From: CAZOOA01 sp964581355
Lineage (GTDB): Bacteria > Bacillota > Dethiobacteria > DTU022 > UBA8154
Direction: 5' to 3'
DNA length: 64,000 bases
NCBI GenBank assembly: GCA_964581355.1
Contig: CAZOOA010000008.1
Coordinates: forward strand, 1-64,000
How positions within the stretch are numbered: position 1 is the stretch's first letter; the number at the start of each line of letters is the position of its first letter. The position numbers and the translations under genes were made by a program. Below the pieces are notes generated by a model that saw nothing but the letters and a program-made list of their open reading frames with translations, was not told where the DNA came from and did no database searches. Positions 24,471 to 33,021 of this stretch are shown in pieces.

Positions 24471-25583
24471 TTGTTCGATTTTATTTATTCTCAGGTATTC
24501 TGGCAGCAGTTTGGAATCGCTACACTCATCATTTTTATTTTTTTTCTGCTCAGAAGTGTTTTCGTTAAACATTTATTCGGTTTTATCTTACGGCTTACAA
24601 AAAAGTCGCCTACTGACCTGGATACCAATATCCTGATTTCTTTTGAGAAACCGCTAAAAACTTTCATAGTTTTTCTGGGCATTTACCTGGCCAGTCTTTA
24701 CCTGCCTCTCTCTGCCCCGGCAGATGCTTTTATTCTCCAATTATTCCGTTCCATCATTATCATTATATTTTCCTGGGGACTTTATTATTTGATTGCTTCT
24801 TCTATCCTGGTGGAAGAAATCTCCTCAAAATTGAATGTCGAGATTGATCCCATTTTAATACCCTTTTTATCCAAACTGCTTCAGTTTATCGTTGTGGCCC
24901 TGGCTTTAAGCGTTGTCGCCCAGGAGTGGGGGTTCGACGTTAATGGATTTATCGCCGGCCTGGGCCTGGGCGGTTTAGCTATTGCCCTGGCTGCTCAGGA
25001 TACGATAGCAAACCTCTTTGGTGGGGTTGTGATTGTCACTGAAAAACCTTTTTCTATCGGGGACTGGATCCAGACCCCTGACGTGGAGGGAACGGTTGAA
25101 GACATAACATTCCGCAGCACCAGGGTTCGAACCTTTGCTAATGCCCAGGTTACAGTCCCCAATTCGATATTAGCCAACCAAGCTGTCACTAATTGGACTC
25201 GCATGGGCAGGCGCAGAGTAACGTTTCAACTTGGTGTTACCTATTCAACTCCCAGGGAAAAATTAAAACGCTGTGTTGAAAGAATCCAAAGTCTCCTGGA
25301 AAACCACCAGGAAGTCCACAAAGATATTATATTTGTCCGGTTTGATGAATTCGGTGCCAGCAGTCTGGATATTTTCATTTATTTTTTTACTGTTACAACT
25401 AAATGGGCTGACTTCCTGGCAGTGAAAGAAGACATCAATTTTAGCATAATGAGTATTCTGGAAGATGAAAATGTGTCCGTAGCCTTTCCCAGTCGCAGCT
25501 TGTATTTTGAAAATAGACTTGCTTTTTCCACGCATAATATGCCTGATTTCCCTGCCCAAAAAAACAATTATATGAATGAATAA
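24471..25583 (+). CDS. Small-conductance mechanosensitive channel, MscS family
   Basis: A 370-aa channel starting at TTG (24471) after AAGGAG. There are three to four N-terminal hydrophobic helices. The pore helix/TM3 reads GLGLGGLAIALAAQDTIANL, followed by the beta domain (FGGVVIVTEKPFSIGDW, VEGTVEDITFRSTRVRT, VPNSILANQAVTNWT) and a C-terminal alpha/beta domain. It opens under membrane tension to release solutes in hypo-osmotic shock. It closes the membrane-protein run at 21.6-25.6 kb. Confidence 0.93.
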   Translation: MFDFIYSQVFWQQFGIATLIIFIFFLLRSVFVKHLFGFILRLTKKSPTDLDTNILISFEKPLKTFIVFLGIYLASLYLPLSAPADAFILQLFRSIIIIIFSWGLYYLIASSILVEEISSKLNVEIDPILIPFLSKLLQFIVVALALSVVAQEWGFDVNGFIAGLGLGGLAIALAAQDTIANLFGGVVIVTEKPFSIGDWIQTPDVEGTVEDITFRSTRVRTFANAQVTVPNSILANQAVTNWTRMGRRRVTFQLGVTYSTPREKLKRCVERIQSLLENHQEVHKDIIFVRFDEFGASSLDIFIYFFTVTTKWADFLAVKEDINFSIMSILEDENVSVAFPSRSLYFENRLAFSTHNMPDFPAQKNNYMNE

Positions 25584-25602
25584 CGACAACCTGAGACGAT
25601 AT

Positions 25603-25657
25603 TACTCACCCTAAATCTCTTCCCTGGTATGTTCTACCCCCAAGAGATTTCCCCAAG
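25603..25657. repeat. 55-bp sequence duplicated on both sides of the second gap (left copy)
   Basis: The 55 bases before the Ns are identical to the 55 bases after them (25758-25812). An exact overlap of this length is what de Bruijn assemblers leave at contig ends when k is 55, so this is most likely one locus written twice. Within it AAATCTCTT and AAGAGATTT form a 9-bp stem with a 20-nt loop. Confidence 0.9.
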
Positions 25658-25757
25658 NNNNNNNNNNNNNNNNNNNNNNNNNNNNNNNNNNNNNNNNNNN
25701 NNNNNNNNNNNNNNNNNNNNNNNNNNNNNNNNNNNNNNNNNNNNNNNNNNNNNNNNN
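25658..25757. other. Assembly gap (100 N), probably false or negative-sized
   Basis: Exactly 100 Ns between two identical 55-bp copies. The contigs probably overlap here, so the true distance between mscS and the recombinase is likely about 155 bp shorter. Confidence 0.95.
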
Positions 25758-25812
25758 TACTCACCCTAAATCTCTTCCCTGGTATGTTCTACCCCCAAGA
25801 GATTTCCCCAAG
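25758..25812. repeat. 55-bp duplicated sequence (right copy)
   Basis: Identical to 25603-25657. See the left copy. Outside these 55 bases the flanks differ, as expected for a k-mer overlap rather than a longer true repeat. Confidence 0.9.
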
Positions 25813-25837
25813 GGATTTGAAAATTCTTTTTCCTCTC

Positions 25838-25866
25838 TTGACATCCTTTTCCAGCTAACGTATGAT
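25838..25866 (+). promoter_or_regulatory. Strong promoter before the recombinase gene
   Basis: TTGACA (25838-25843) and TATGAT (25861-25866) are separated by 17 bp, 54 bp before the ATG. It probably drives both the recombinase and the MORN gene. Confidence 0.85.
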
Positions 25867-25920
25867 GTTTATGGAGTACTGATCTCAAATAAAATAGGTA
25901 CTGATCCAGGGGTGAGTTGA

Positions 25921-26802
25921 ATGACTCAAGATAGTCCCGGAACAAGGAAACTTCCCGAAGTTTTAACCTACCAGGAACAAAAAATGCTTCTTTCCCAACC
26001 AAATCCAAAAGCACCTACGGGATTAAGAAACCTGTGCTTGATTCGGGTAATGCTTAATGCCGGTCTTAGATTATCTGAAGTGATCAAACTGACTCCCTTA
26101 GATTTGAACCTGGAAACGGGAGAACTGGTTGTTAAGCGCTCTAACGGAGATATTGGGCGGACCCTTTGGTTGGGTAAAGAAGACGTGGAGCATATCGTAA
26201 AATGGAACGGAATAAAACCAGAGAGTAGCTACCTTTTCTGCACTCTTAAGGGAGAGATCCTCAAAGACCGATACGTTAGAGAAATGGTAAAAAGGCTGGG
26301 CAAAAAAGCGGGAATAGAAAAAAATATATTCCCTCACACTTTGCGACATACTTTTGCTGCTGATCTTTACTACAAAACCAGGGATATAAGAGTAGTGCAA
26401 AAAGCCCTGGGACATGCCGATCTATCTACAACGATGATCTACACCTATTTATTTAACGAAGAATTTGAAAGCGCATTAAACACCTTTATCAATGAGCGAC
26501 AGTACAAGGAGCATGAGGGAGCAGGTAATCAAAAAGAAACAGCTCCGGAAGCAAAAACTTCCTTAGAAAACGGTACAGAAGTTCTACAAAAACCTGCTGC
26601 TAGACCAAGCACAACCATAAGCACCAGTAGCAGAAGAAGGCACTATTCCATTCATGCGATTAAATGTCACTGTGGCGAAGTAATTGGGCGGCACATGGAA
26701 CATTGTCCCGGTTGTAGTAAAAGCATCGAAGAGTCAATAGAAAAGTTGAAAAGAGATTTTCACCGGGTAAATTTTGGAATACCCGATGCTCAAGATGAAT
26801 AA
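25921..26802 (+). CDS. Tyrosine recombinase catalytic domain with a C-terminal zinc-ribbon-like tail
   Basis: A 293-aa protein. The catalytic domain fills residues about 15-190: R50 (NAGLRLSEV), K72 region, H139-x-x-R142 (HTLRH), H165 (GHADLSTT) and nucleophile Y174 (MIYTY), so all key residues are present. The usual N-terminal core-binding (SAM-like) domain is missing; only about 15 residues precede the catalytic domain. After a Ser/Thr/Lys-rich linker (195-240) comes C249-x-C251 ... C262-x-x-C265, a likely zinc-binding ribbon. The SD is GGGGTGAG. The next gene begins 33 nt after the stop. It could serve a small mobile element or a DNA-inversion system, and no attachment sites were identified. 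Confidence 0.85.
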   Translation: MTQDSPGTRKLPEVLTYQEQKMLLSQPNPKAPTGLRNLCLIRVMLNAGLRLSEVIKLTPLDLNLETGELVVKRSNGDIGRTLWLGKEDVEHIVKWNGIKPESSYLFCTLKGEILKDRYVREMVKRLGKKAGIEKNIFPHTLRHTFAADLYYKTRDIRVVQKALGHADLSTTMIYTYLFNEEFESALNTFINERQYKEHEGAGNQKETAPEAKTSLENGTEVLQKPAARPSTTISTSSRRRHYSIHAIKCHCGEVIGRHMEHCPGCSKSIEESIEKLKRDFHRVNFGIPDAQDE

Positions 26803-26835
26803 AACATTATTTATCTAGGTTAAGGAGGGTTTGAA

Positions 26836-27684
26836 TTGTCCAAGGGGTCACTGGTTTATCCCGATGGTGAAAAGTATTTTGGCGAATTAAAAGACGGCGT
26901 CCCCCATGGGGAAGGGACAATGACCTTTCCCGATGGAAGCAAGTACGTTGGAACGTTTGTCGAGGGTCAGTTTTGCGGATATGGCACGTTTACAACCTTT
27001 TCCGGCACGTATGAAGGCGAATGGAGAAACGGTGTCCCCAACGGCCAGGGTACTTTTAAATATTCCGATGGTTCGGTGCAGAGCGGAACCTGGGAAAACG
27101 GTCACTTTAAAGATGGGCAGGAACCGGATCCGTCTCAACAATTGTCCATGCTTGGCAGTAATGAAGCGTTAGATGAATATTCAGAGCCTGTGGTTTCAAA
27201 AGACCTGAACAAATATATTATTTATGAAGAAAACAATGTAAAGACGGACAAAGCCTCAGGAAAAAGTTCCTGGAGTTTTTCTCGTGATAACTCTTCCTTT
27301 AGTAACGATAGTTCTTCCCAGGTTACTACTCAGGCTACTGTTCGGCTGAAAGAAGGCATCTTTACAGGAGATTTAAAAAAAGGGATTCCTCATGGAAAGG
27401 GAACATTAACCGGAGCTGACGGGATTAAATATGCGGGCACATGGCAGGAAGGGATCATGGAAGGCGATTTTAGCATTATCCACCCCGACGGGACGACCCA
27501 AAAAGTTGTTTATAGACAAGGAGTTATCCAGCAACCCAAAAAGCAAATCGTTGTTAGCTTTAAACTGATGCCTGGAAGGGACGATGATCTGATTGACTGG
27601 CTACAAAACCTGGGCGAGGGTGAAAAATCATTTCATATCCGACAGGCATTGAGGGAAAGAATCCTGGGCAAAAAAATATACTAA
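26836..27684 (+). CDS. MORN-repeat protein with C-terminal ribbon-helix-helix-like segment
   Basis: A 282-aa protein starting at TTG (26836) after TAAGGAGGG. MORN repeats of the YPDGxxYxGxxxxGxxHGxG type fill residues about 5-100 (four units), and one to two more lie at about 180-220, split by a Ser-rich linker (about 110-175). The last 47 residues (236-282: VVSFKLMPGRDDDLIDWL and RQALRERI) look like the strand-helix-helix of Arc/CopG-type DNA-binding proteins. MORN repeats usually bind lipids or proteins, so joining them to a DNA-binding tail is unusual. It is co-transcribed with the recombinase. The RHH call is by pattern only. Confidence 0.78.
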   Translation: MSKGSLVYPDGEKYFGELKDGVPHGEGTMTFPDGSKYVGTFVEGQFCGYGTFTTFSGTYEGEWRNGVPNGQGTFKYSDGSVQSGTWENGHFKDGQEPDPSQQLSMLGSNEALDEYSEPVVSKDLNKYIIYEENNVKTDKASGKSSWSFSRDNSSFSNDSSSQVTTQATVRLKEGIFTGDLKKGIPHGKGTLTGADGIKYAGTWQEGIMEGDFSIIHPDGTTQKVVYRQGVIQQPKKQIVVSFKLMPGRDDDLIDWLQNLGEGEKSFHIRQALRERILGKKIY

Positions 27685-27753
27685 CCGCCATGTCTCTATC
27701 AAGCCACAACAGGGGATGAGAATGGGTGTTTAACCCGCTTCCCTCAGTTTGGC

Positions 27754-27812
27754 GGGCCGCTTTCCCTGTATCGACGTCTTTGTCAGGCGGCAAAATATGC
27801 CCTGGCGAAATG
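27754..27812. repeat. Dispersed repeat, copy 2 (one arm)
   Basis: About 59 bp, including TTTCCCTGTATCGACG, CTTTGTCA-GCGGC and TGGCGAA. It aligns with the reverse complement of the right arm of the 51.6-kb copy, with only about a dozen differences by eye. The rest of the 27685-27914 interval shows no gene. Confidence 0.7.
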
Positions 27813-27914
27813 TGTGCACAGGCTGCACCTCTATGTTCAATCTATGTACTAAGAGTCATTATCTGGTAGAACGTCCCTGAAAATGAAAACTGTCTTATCA
27901 TCCTGATGGATGTC

Positions 27915-30302
27915 TTAATTAGGAATAAAACGATACTCCTGGATCTCATCACCAGGTGTATTTTTTTTCATTTCACTGGATTCCAGGTAAACTGGCAAAT
28001 AATCCCCTTCCAGCCATAAAGGCGTTTGATCCCGGTAATGGGGGCTCAATGGGTGCTCACAAACACCTCCAGCCATATTCTCCCAAACATTGCTGTGCAG
28101 GTTATCAAGATCGGCCACAAAACGCCAAGGCGCGGAATGGGTGACATAAAAAGGTCTGTGGAAAGGATAGGAGGCTGCAGCAACTGTATTGTGACTGCCA
28201 TCCAGGGGGAAAGGACCATCGTTTAAGTAGTCCCCGATAAGCGGTATCTGGTCCAGGTTATGATCCAAGGGTATTTTATGCAGTGAACCCCAGGTCCAGG
28301 TTTCCGGGTCGCTGCCCAGTCGGTTTTCAAGCCAGGAAACGGCTTTGCTGAAGGCTCTATCAACTACTTCCTGTTTACCTCCAGAAAAATCTTCAAACCA
28401 GGCGGTTTTTTCTTCAGACAACAGCATTCGATCAAATGTATTGGTAGGAGATATTTTTAAAAACTGTTGATACAATTTATCTCCCATGTTTTCCTGGAAA
28501 GTGATTTCTAACATCTTCAGGTAAAGCTTGTGGTAAATGGAGGGTCCCGCTTCATCCCGGTTATCAACAGGCTGCTCAGACCAGGAGCTTAACAGTTCCA
28601 GGGCTGCAGACTCCTTTTCTGTCCACTGCTGGCTGCTGTTTTCCAGCTTTTGAATTAGTACTGGTAACAGTTTTTCTGCATGCAAATTATTTACATTATA
28701 CTGGAGGTCTTTCATCGACTGAACATCCAGGCCGGACTGGCTTTCCAGTTCTTGAATAATTGCCATGGCCCGGTACGGTGGAGCCCACTCTGTAGTGATA
28801 AAGTAAGGATAATCTTCGGGGACAATCTTGTGGTTTGCCGTAGCAATATAGCCACTTTCGGGGTTTATTATTTCTGGTAGTTCTTCAAAAGGGATAAAAC
28901 CTTCCCACTGGAAAGAAGGGTCCCATCCCGGTACGGGAAACAGCCCTTTGCCTGCCCTGCGAATAGGTATCATCCCGCTGGCCTTATAGGCAATAGTTCC
29001 TTCTCTGTCAGCAAAAACAAAACTCTGGGCCGGGACATGAAAATGTTCCAGTGCTCTGCGAAATGCTTCCCAATCCCGTGCATGAGCAAAGCGCAAAATT
29101 GCCTCAATCTCTTCCGTATGGTCCTGGGCAGTCCAGCGTAAGCTTAAAGTGTCTTCTTCAGGATGCTCAAGACCGGAAATAATAGGGCCATTACGGGTGA
29201 TAATGATTTCCTTGTTAGCAGGCTCGTCCCAGTCCCGAACATGAAATTCTTCATCCAAGACTTTAGCTTTTTCCCATTGACCGTCATATTCAAATAGGTA
29301 ATCTTCTTCAGGATGGGGGCGTTCAATATACAAGTCCTGCACGTCAGGGCCGACATTTGTAACCCCCCAGGCGATATGCCCATTGGTCCCGACGATAATG
29401 CCTGGAACACCTGGGAAAATGACACCGCTTAAGGTCAGCATTTCCGGTATTTCCAACCTGGTTTGATACCAGATGGATGGCATACCCATACCCAGGTGCA
29501 TATCATTAGCCAGCAACGGTTTCCCCGAAGCGGTTAATGCACCGCTGACGACCCAGTTATTGCTGCCAATTTCCTGGGAGGGGCGTCCTGTTTTAATATC
29601 TGTAATAATTTGCAGGGTTGATAAGATGCTGTTTGGTTGCTGGCCGGTGATGACTGTGGGGCCGTATTCAGGATAGGTGGGGAAAAGTTCCAATGCCTTA
29701 TCTTCAGGCAGCAGCCTGATTGCGGCAGCAAGGAAAAGTTCCGTTTCCATGTTGCCGCCTAAATCCCAGGCCATTAGTTTGCCTATGCTTAAAGAGTCTT
29801 CCACGCTCCAGGGTTCGGGAGTGTAATCCAGGATTAAGAATTCAAAAGAAAGGTTATCCAGGTGGTTGTCGATATAAAAATTCACTCCTGCAGAAAACTG
29901 CTCCAGGACTCCTCTTGTTTCCGGGTTTAGCTTCTCTACCGCCTGCTCCGCGGCATGGCTCATTAAAAGTGACCTTAAAAAGTAATCGGTTTCCAGGAAT
30001 TCTTCACCAAAAATTTCTGAAAGCCTCCCTGCTGTAGCCCGGCGGTTGAGATCCATCTGCCAAAGCCTGTTTTGGGCTTGGGTATAACCCTGGGCAAAAA
30101 ACAGATCGTCCAGGTTGTCTGCTTTTATATATGGTATACCAAAGCTGTCACGGTAAACAACAATTTCACTGTTGACAGGCGCTTTTTTTTCTCCTTCCAT
30201 TTCTGGCAGCCCACGACGACTAAGGACCGCAAGGGTTGTTCCTGCAGCAATAAGCAGGATAAGAACTGCAAATATAATGATCCATTTCCATTTTACTTTC
30301 AC
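27915..30302 (-). CDS. Penicillin-acylase-family N-terminal nucleophile hydrolase
   Basis: A secreted or membrane-anchored amidohydrolase precursor of the penicillin G acylase/AHL-acylase family. The frame is open to 30350, but AAGGAGG sits 9 nt before a GTG at 30302, giving 795 aa; the ATG at 30311 directly abuts the SD. A membrane helix (about 8-30) anchors it outside. The autoproteolytic Ser is S247 in IGSNNWVVSG, preceded by the alpha-chain and spacer region. Further family segments are ANDMHLGMGMPSIWYQ, NGHIAWGVTN and DGSHNTVAAA. Natural substrates may be acyl amides such as quorum signals or cell-wall compounds. Divergent from the glucosaminidase gene. Confidence 0.9.
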   Translation of the reverse strand: MKVKWKWIIIFAVLILLIAAGTTLAVLSRRGLPEMEGEKKAPVNSEIVVYRDSFGIPYIKADNLDDLFFAQGYTQAQNRLWQMDLNRRATAGRLSEIFGEEFLETDYFLRSLLMSHAAEQAVEKLNPETRGVLEQFSAGVNFYIDNHLDNLSFEFLILDYTPEPWSVEDSLSIGKLMAWDLGGNMETELFLAAAIRLLPEDKALELFPTYPEYGPTVITGQQPNSILSTLQIITDIKTGRPSQEIGSNNWVVSGALTASGKPLLANDMHLGMGMPSIWYQTRLEIPEMLTLSGVIFPGVPGIIVGTNGHIAWGVTNVGPDVQDLYIERPHPEEDYLFEYDGQWEKAKVLDEEFHVRDWDEPANKEIIITRNGPIISGLEHPEEDTLSLRWTAQDHTEEIEAILRFAHARDWEAFRRALEHFHVPAQSFVFADREGTIAYKASGMIPIRRAGKGLFPVPGWDPSFQWEGFIPFEELPEIINPESGYIATANHKIVPEDYPYFITTEWAPPYRAMAIIQELESQSGLDVQSMKDLQYNVNNLHAEKLLPVLIQKLENSSQQWTEKESAALELLSSWSEQPVDNRDEAGPSIYHKLYLKMLEITFQENMGDKLYQQFLKISPTNTFDRMLLSEEKTAWFEDFSGGKQEVVDRAFSKAVSWLENRLGSDPETWTWGSLHKIPLDHNLDQIPLIGDYLNDGPFPLDGSHNTVAAASYPFHRPFYVTHSAPWRFVADLDNLHSNVWENMAGGVCEHPLSPHYRDQTPLWLEGDYLPVYLESSEMKKNTPGDEIQEYRFIPN

Positions 30303-30420
30303 CTGAAGCATCCTCCTTGAGCAAGGTAACGCTTTCCTGAAAAACCACATTATTCTAATTTATATTCTGCATGAATTAACCTGCTCCTTTTAACAATATA
30401 AAATTTCTTCTGAAGCTGCA

Positions 30421-30441
30421 GGTAATTGCATATGAATTACC
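30421..30441. promoter_or_regulatory. 21-bp near-palindrome between acylase and glucosaminidase genes
   Basis: GGTAATT-GCATATG-AATTACC is centred on CATATG in the divergent interval. Its arms are perfect and the centre is nearly symmetric. It is an operator-like site for a dimeric regulator of unknown identity. Confidence 0.45.
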
Positions 30442-30588
30442 TTCTTGAGAGGATACGTTTGAAGGAATGGCTTTGGAAGTACAGAATATGTAGATAAAAA
30501 TATATAGCCGTGTTGAAGATTTATGATATACTATCTACTACAGAAGCAATGATATCCTTTTTTGTTTATTTCAGTGGGAGGGAAAGAT

Positions 30589-31395
30589 TTGCCGAGGAAG
30601 CATTTTATTCTTGTTTCAACAGTTATCTTAATAATTGTTCTGTCTTTAAACAGTATCGCAACGATGAGAAAAGAACAGCGTGAACTGTACCAAATTCTAA
30701 CAAAATTGGATGAGGATGTGCTAGAGCAGCAATTATCAGAAAACGGAACGGTTTCGGAACAACCGCTAACAGAAAACCTGGAATCCCTTAAAATAGTCTT
30801 GCAAGAAAAGCTGGAATACCTGGAAGAAATTGAGAAGGAAAAAAAACAATTACAAGAAATCCTTTCTCTCCGCTACGAGAATTATTATAATGCCGTTGAG
30901 GTAAAAGGAGACGAAGTGTCTGTTTTAACTCCTTCGGGCTTCAGCACCGATATGTTAGAGAATGCCTGGGAGTCGCTGCAGGCTGATGAACTGGAGGGAA
31001 CCGGGGGGTATTTTATTAAAGCAGAGCAAAAGACTGGAGTAAACGCACTGATCCTTGCCTCTATTGCAGTACACGAGTCTAATTTTGGACGGTCTGCCCT
31101 GGCGCAGGAAAAAAATAACCTTTTTGGTTTCGGCGCTTTTTATTTCGGCCCCTTTGAGCATGCATTGGAATTTGAAACAAAAAAAGAGGGTATTTTATAT
31201 ATCTCCGACTTTATTAAGGATCATTACTTAAAGCCAGGCGGTGAATACTATAAAGGGGATACCCTTAGTTCCATGAATATTTATTATGCCGAGGATGAGG
31301 AATGGTCAGACAAGGTAGCCCGGACCATGTCTATGATTGCCCGGGCTGCTGTAGAGGAAGAGGAATTATCCTTGTGGAAAAAACACCTGCAGTAG
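30589..31395 (+). CDS. Glucosaminidase-domain peptidoglycan hydrolase
   Basis: The frame is open from a TTG at 30562, but the TTG at 30589 is 6 nt after GGGAGGG, giving 268 aa. There is one N-terminal membrane helix, then a coiled coil (about 30-90), then an endo-beta-N-acetylglucosaminidase domain (about 135-255) with ILASIAVHESNFGRSALAQE containing the catalytic Glu and the KNNLFGFGAF segment. It should cut the glycan strands of the cell wall from the outside. The nitroreductase lipoprotein gene follows after 40 bp and may be co-expressed. Confidence 0.85.
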   Translation: MPRKHFILVSTVILIIVLSLNSIATMRKEQRELYQILTKLDEDVLEQQLSENGTVSEQPLTENLESLKIVLQEKLEYLEEIEKEKKQLQEILSLRYENYYNAVEVKGDEVSVLTPSGFSTDMLENAWESLQADELEGTGGYFIKAEQKTGVNALILASIAVHESNFGRSALAQEKNNLFGFGAFYFGPFEHALEFETKKEGILYISDFIKDHYLKPGGEYYKGDTLSSMNIYYAEDEEWSDKVARTMSMIARAAVEEEELSLWKKHLQ

Positions 31396-31435
31396 CCAAA
31401 AAGAGTAAAGCTATGTATGCTGGAGGGGAGGGCTA

Positions 31436-32167
31436 ATGATGAAGAAAACGATCCTCTTATTACTGTGCCTGTTGGTCCCGTTTATTTATCTATCCTGTTC
31501 CCCGCACCCTGCAGCCAACCATGTAGAGGATCCCGAGCCGATTCATGAAAGCATAACCCTGCCTGAGCCTGACCTGGACGGGGATGTCAGCATCGAAAAA
31601 ACTCTATCCTTGCGCCTTTCAAAAAGAAATTTTACAGAACAGGCTGTAACGAAACAGGAACTATCGCAGCTACTATGGGCCGCCCAGGGAACAGGAGTGG
31701 ATGGAACAACCGGTGCCACACGAACAGCTCCTTCTGCCGGCGGGACACACCCGATGGAGTTGTTCATTGTTGTGGGTGAGATACAAGAGGATGGGGATGA
31801 TAATGAAACTGTCCCGCCCGGAATATTTCACTATGACCAGTCAAATCACAAGCTGGCATCGTTACAAGAAGGTGATTACAGGGAACAAGTGTCACAGGCT
31901 GCATTAAACCAGGGTTTTATTGCCCAGGCCCCGGCAACATTAATTCTAGCCGCTGATTATGAACGGACGACAAGACGATACGGGGAGCGGGGGCAGCGCT
32001 ACGTACACATTGAGGTCGGCCATATTACCCAGAACATCCACCTGCAGGCAGAAGCCCTGGAGTTGGGCAGTGTTGCAGTAGGTGCCTTTGATGACCAGGA
32101 ACTGAAATCTATTTTGGACATTGGTTATGACCCTTTGATGATTATCCCAGTAGGTAACTATGAATAA
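31436..32167 (+). CDS. Nitroreductase-family lipoprotein, SagB-type
   Basis: A 243-aa protein with a lipoprotein signal peptide (lipobox YLSC, Cys about residue 21). After a Pro/Glu-rich linker the nitroreductase fold follows: SLRLSKRNF, LSQLLWAAQG, RTAPSAGGTHPMELFIV and VHIEVGHITQNIHLQAEALELGSVAVGAF, which match the SagB-like FMN oxidoreductase subgroup. SagB enzymes oxidise azolines in peptide natural products, but many stand-alone members have unknown jobs. Export of a flavoprotein to the outer membrane face is unusual, and no peptide precursor or cyclodehydratase is nearby. Confidence 0.85.
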   Translation: MMKKTILLLLCLLVPFIYLSCSPHPAANHVEDPEPIHESITLPEPDLDGDVSIEKTLSLRLSKRNFTEQAVTKQELSQLLWAAQGTGVDGTTGATRTAPSAGGTHPMELFIVVGEIQEDGDDNETVPPGIFHYDQSNHKLASLQEGDYREQVSQAALNQGFIAQAPATLILAADYERTTRRYGERGQRYVHIEVGHITQNIHLQAEALELGSVAVGAFDDQELKSILDIGYDPLMIIPVGNYE

Positions 32168-32191
32168 TGGAAAGAAAAAGTGTCTCTTGTT

Positions 32192-32908
32192 TTACTCTTT
32201 GAGAATTGAGAGCAGATTTGTAGAAAATATTTTTTCCTGGTCTATAGGAGCAAAACTGTGGTCAATTTTAGAGCGCTCTTGGGAAGGAAAGCCAAAGGGA
32301 TAATCGCTGCCGAAAAGAATCCGGTCGGTTCCATAGTCCCCGGCAAAATCCTTGATCTCTGCAGTGCTCGCAAGGGCTGTATCGACAAAAACAGAAGGAT
32401 TTTCGAACAGGCCCGCTTCTTTTAGACGACGGTACCCTCCATTTAAAAAGCCAAAGTGAGGAATAATGATCGGTGTCCGTCCGTTTATGGTGCTTACCAG
32501 TTCCAGTGTATTGAGAAACTCGTCTTCAATAATAATTGGATATTGATGTTCACAAATATACTCAATAAATGCCTGGCAGGCCCGGGACTCAACCTGGTAC
32601 TTGGGTTCATTGGCATGACGGTGCCATTTTATACCGCTAAAGCAATCCCCCGGGAAAAGAAAATCGTTCCAGACGAACCAGTAAACATAAATCCAGTCTT
32701 TTTTTAATCCTTCAAGATACTTGTGGACCTGTTCACGAGACTGGCGGTAAAAATCACTGTCCGTAAAGTGGGGATCATAGCGATCGTAAATCTCTTCTAC
32801 TGGTGAGAATATAACGCCGCCGTCGATATTTGCTTTTTGCCACAAAGACAAGATCCTTTCAACCCTTAGAGTCAATCCACAATGTACGTGAGCATCAAGA
32901 ACCAGCAT
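32192..32908 (-). CDS. Amidohydrolase-2-family metal hydrolase
   Basis: A 238-aa TIM-barrel hydrolase with the N-terminal DAHVHCG (HxH metal motif), PIIIPHFGFLNG in the middle and GSDYPFG near the C terminus supplying the catalytic Asp. This is the pattern of the amidohydrolase-2 (ACMSD-like) group of decarboxylases and hydrolases. The SD GAGGAGG is well placed. Substrate unknown. It is convergent with the nitroreductase gene and divergent from pgi. Confidence 0.8.
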   Translation of the reverse strand: MLVLDAHVHCGLTLRVERILSLWQKANIDGGVIFSPVEEIYDRYDPHFTDSDFYRQSREQVHKYLEGLKKDWIYVYWFVWNDFLFPGDCFSGIKWHRHANEPKYQVESRACQAFIEYICEHQYPIIIEDEFLNTLELVSTINGRTPIIIPHFGFLNGGYRRLKEAGLFENPSVFVDTALASTAEIKDFAGDYGTDRILFGSDYPFGFPSQERSKIDHSFAPIDQEKIFSTNLLSILKE

Positions 32909-33021
32909 GAATATCCTCCTCAGTTAATTGAGAAAATGGGATGATACGAAACACCACGACTTTATCGAGCCCTGGGTATTCTATATTACTATATCAATTT
33001 AAAGAAAGCAGGGAAAGCGTT

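Noticed and set aside
25603..25812. CRISPR-like or tandem repeat at the second gap
   Set aside because: Only two identical 55-mers exist, exactly at the gap edges, with no spacers and no cas genes. Assembly overlap explains it better.
26835..27684. MORN protein as a eukaryotic-type transfer
   Set aside because: MORN repeats are common in bacteria, and codon use and SD look like those of neighbouring genes.
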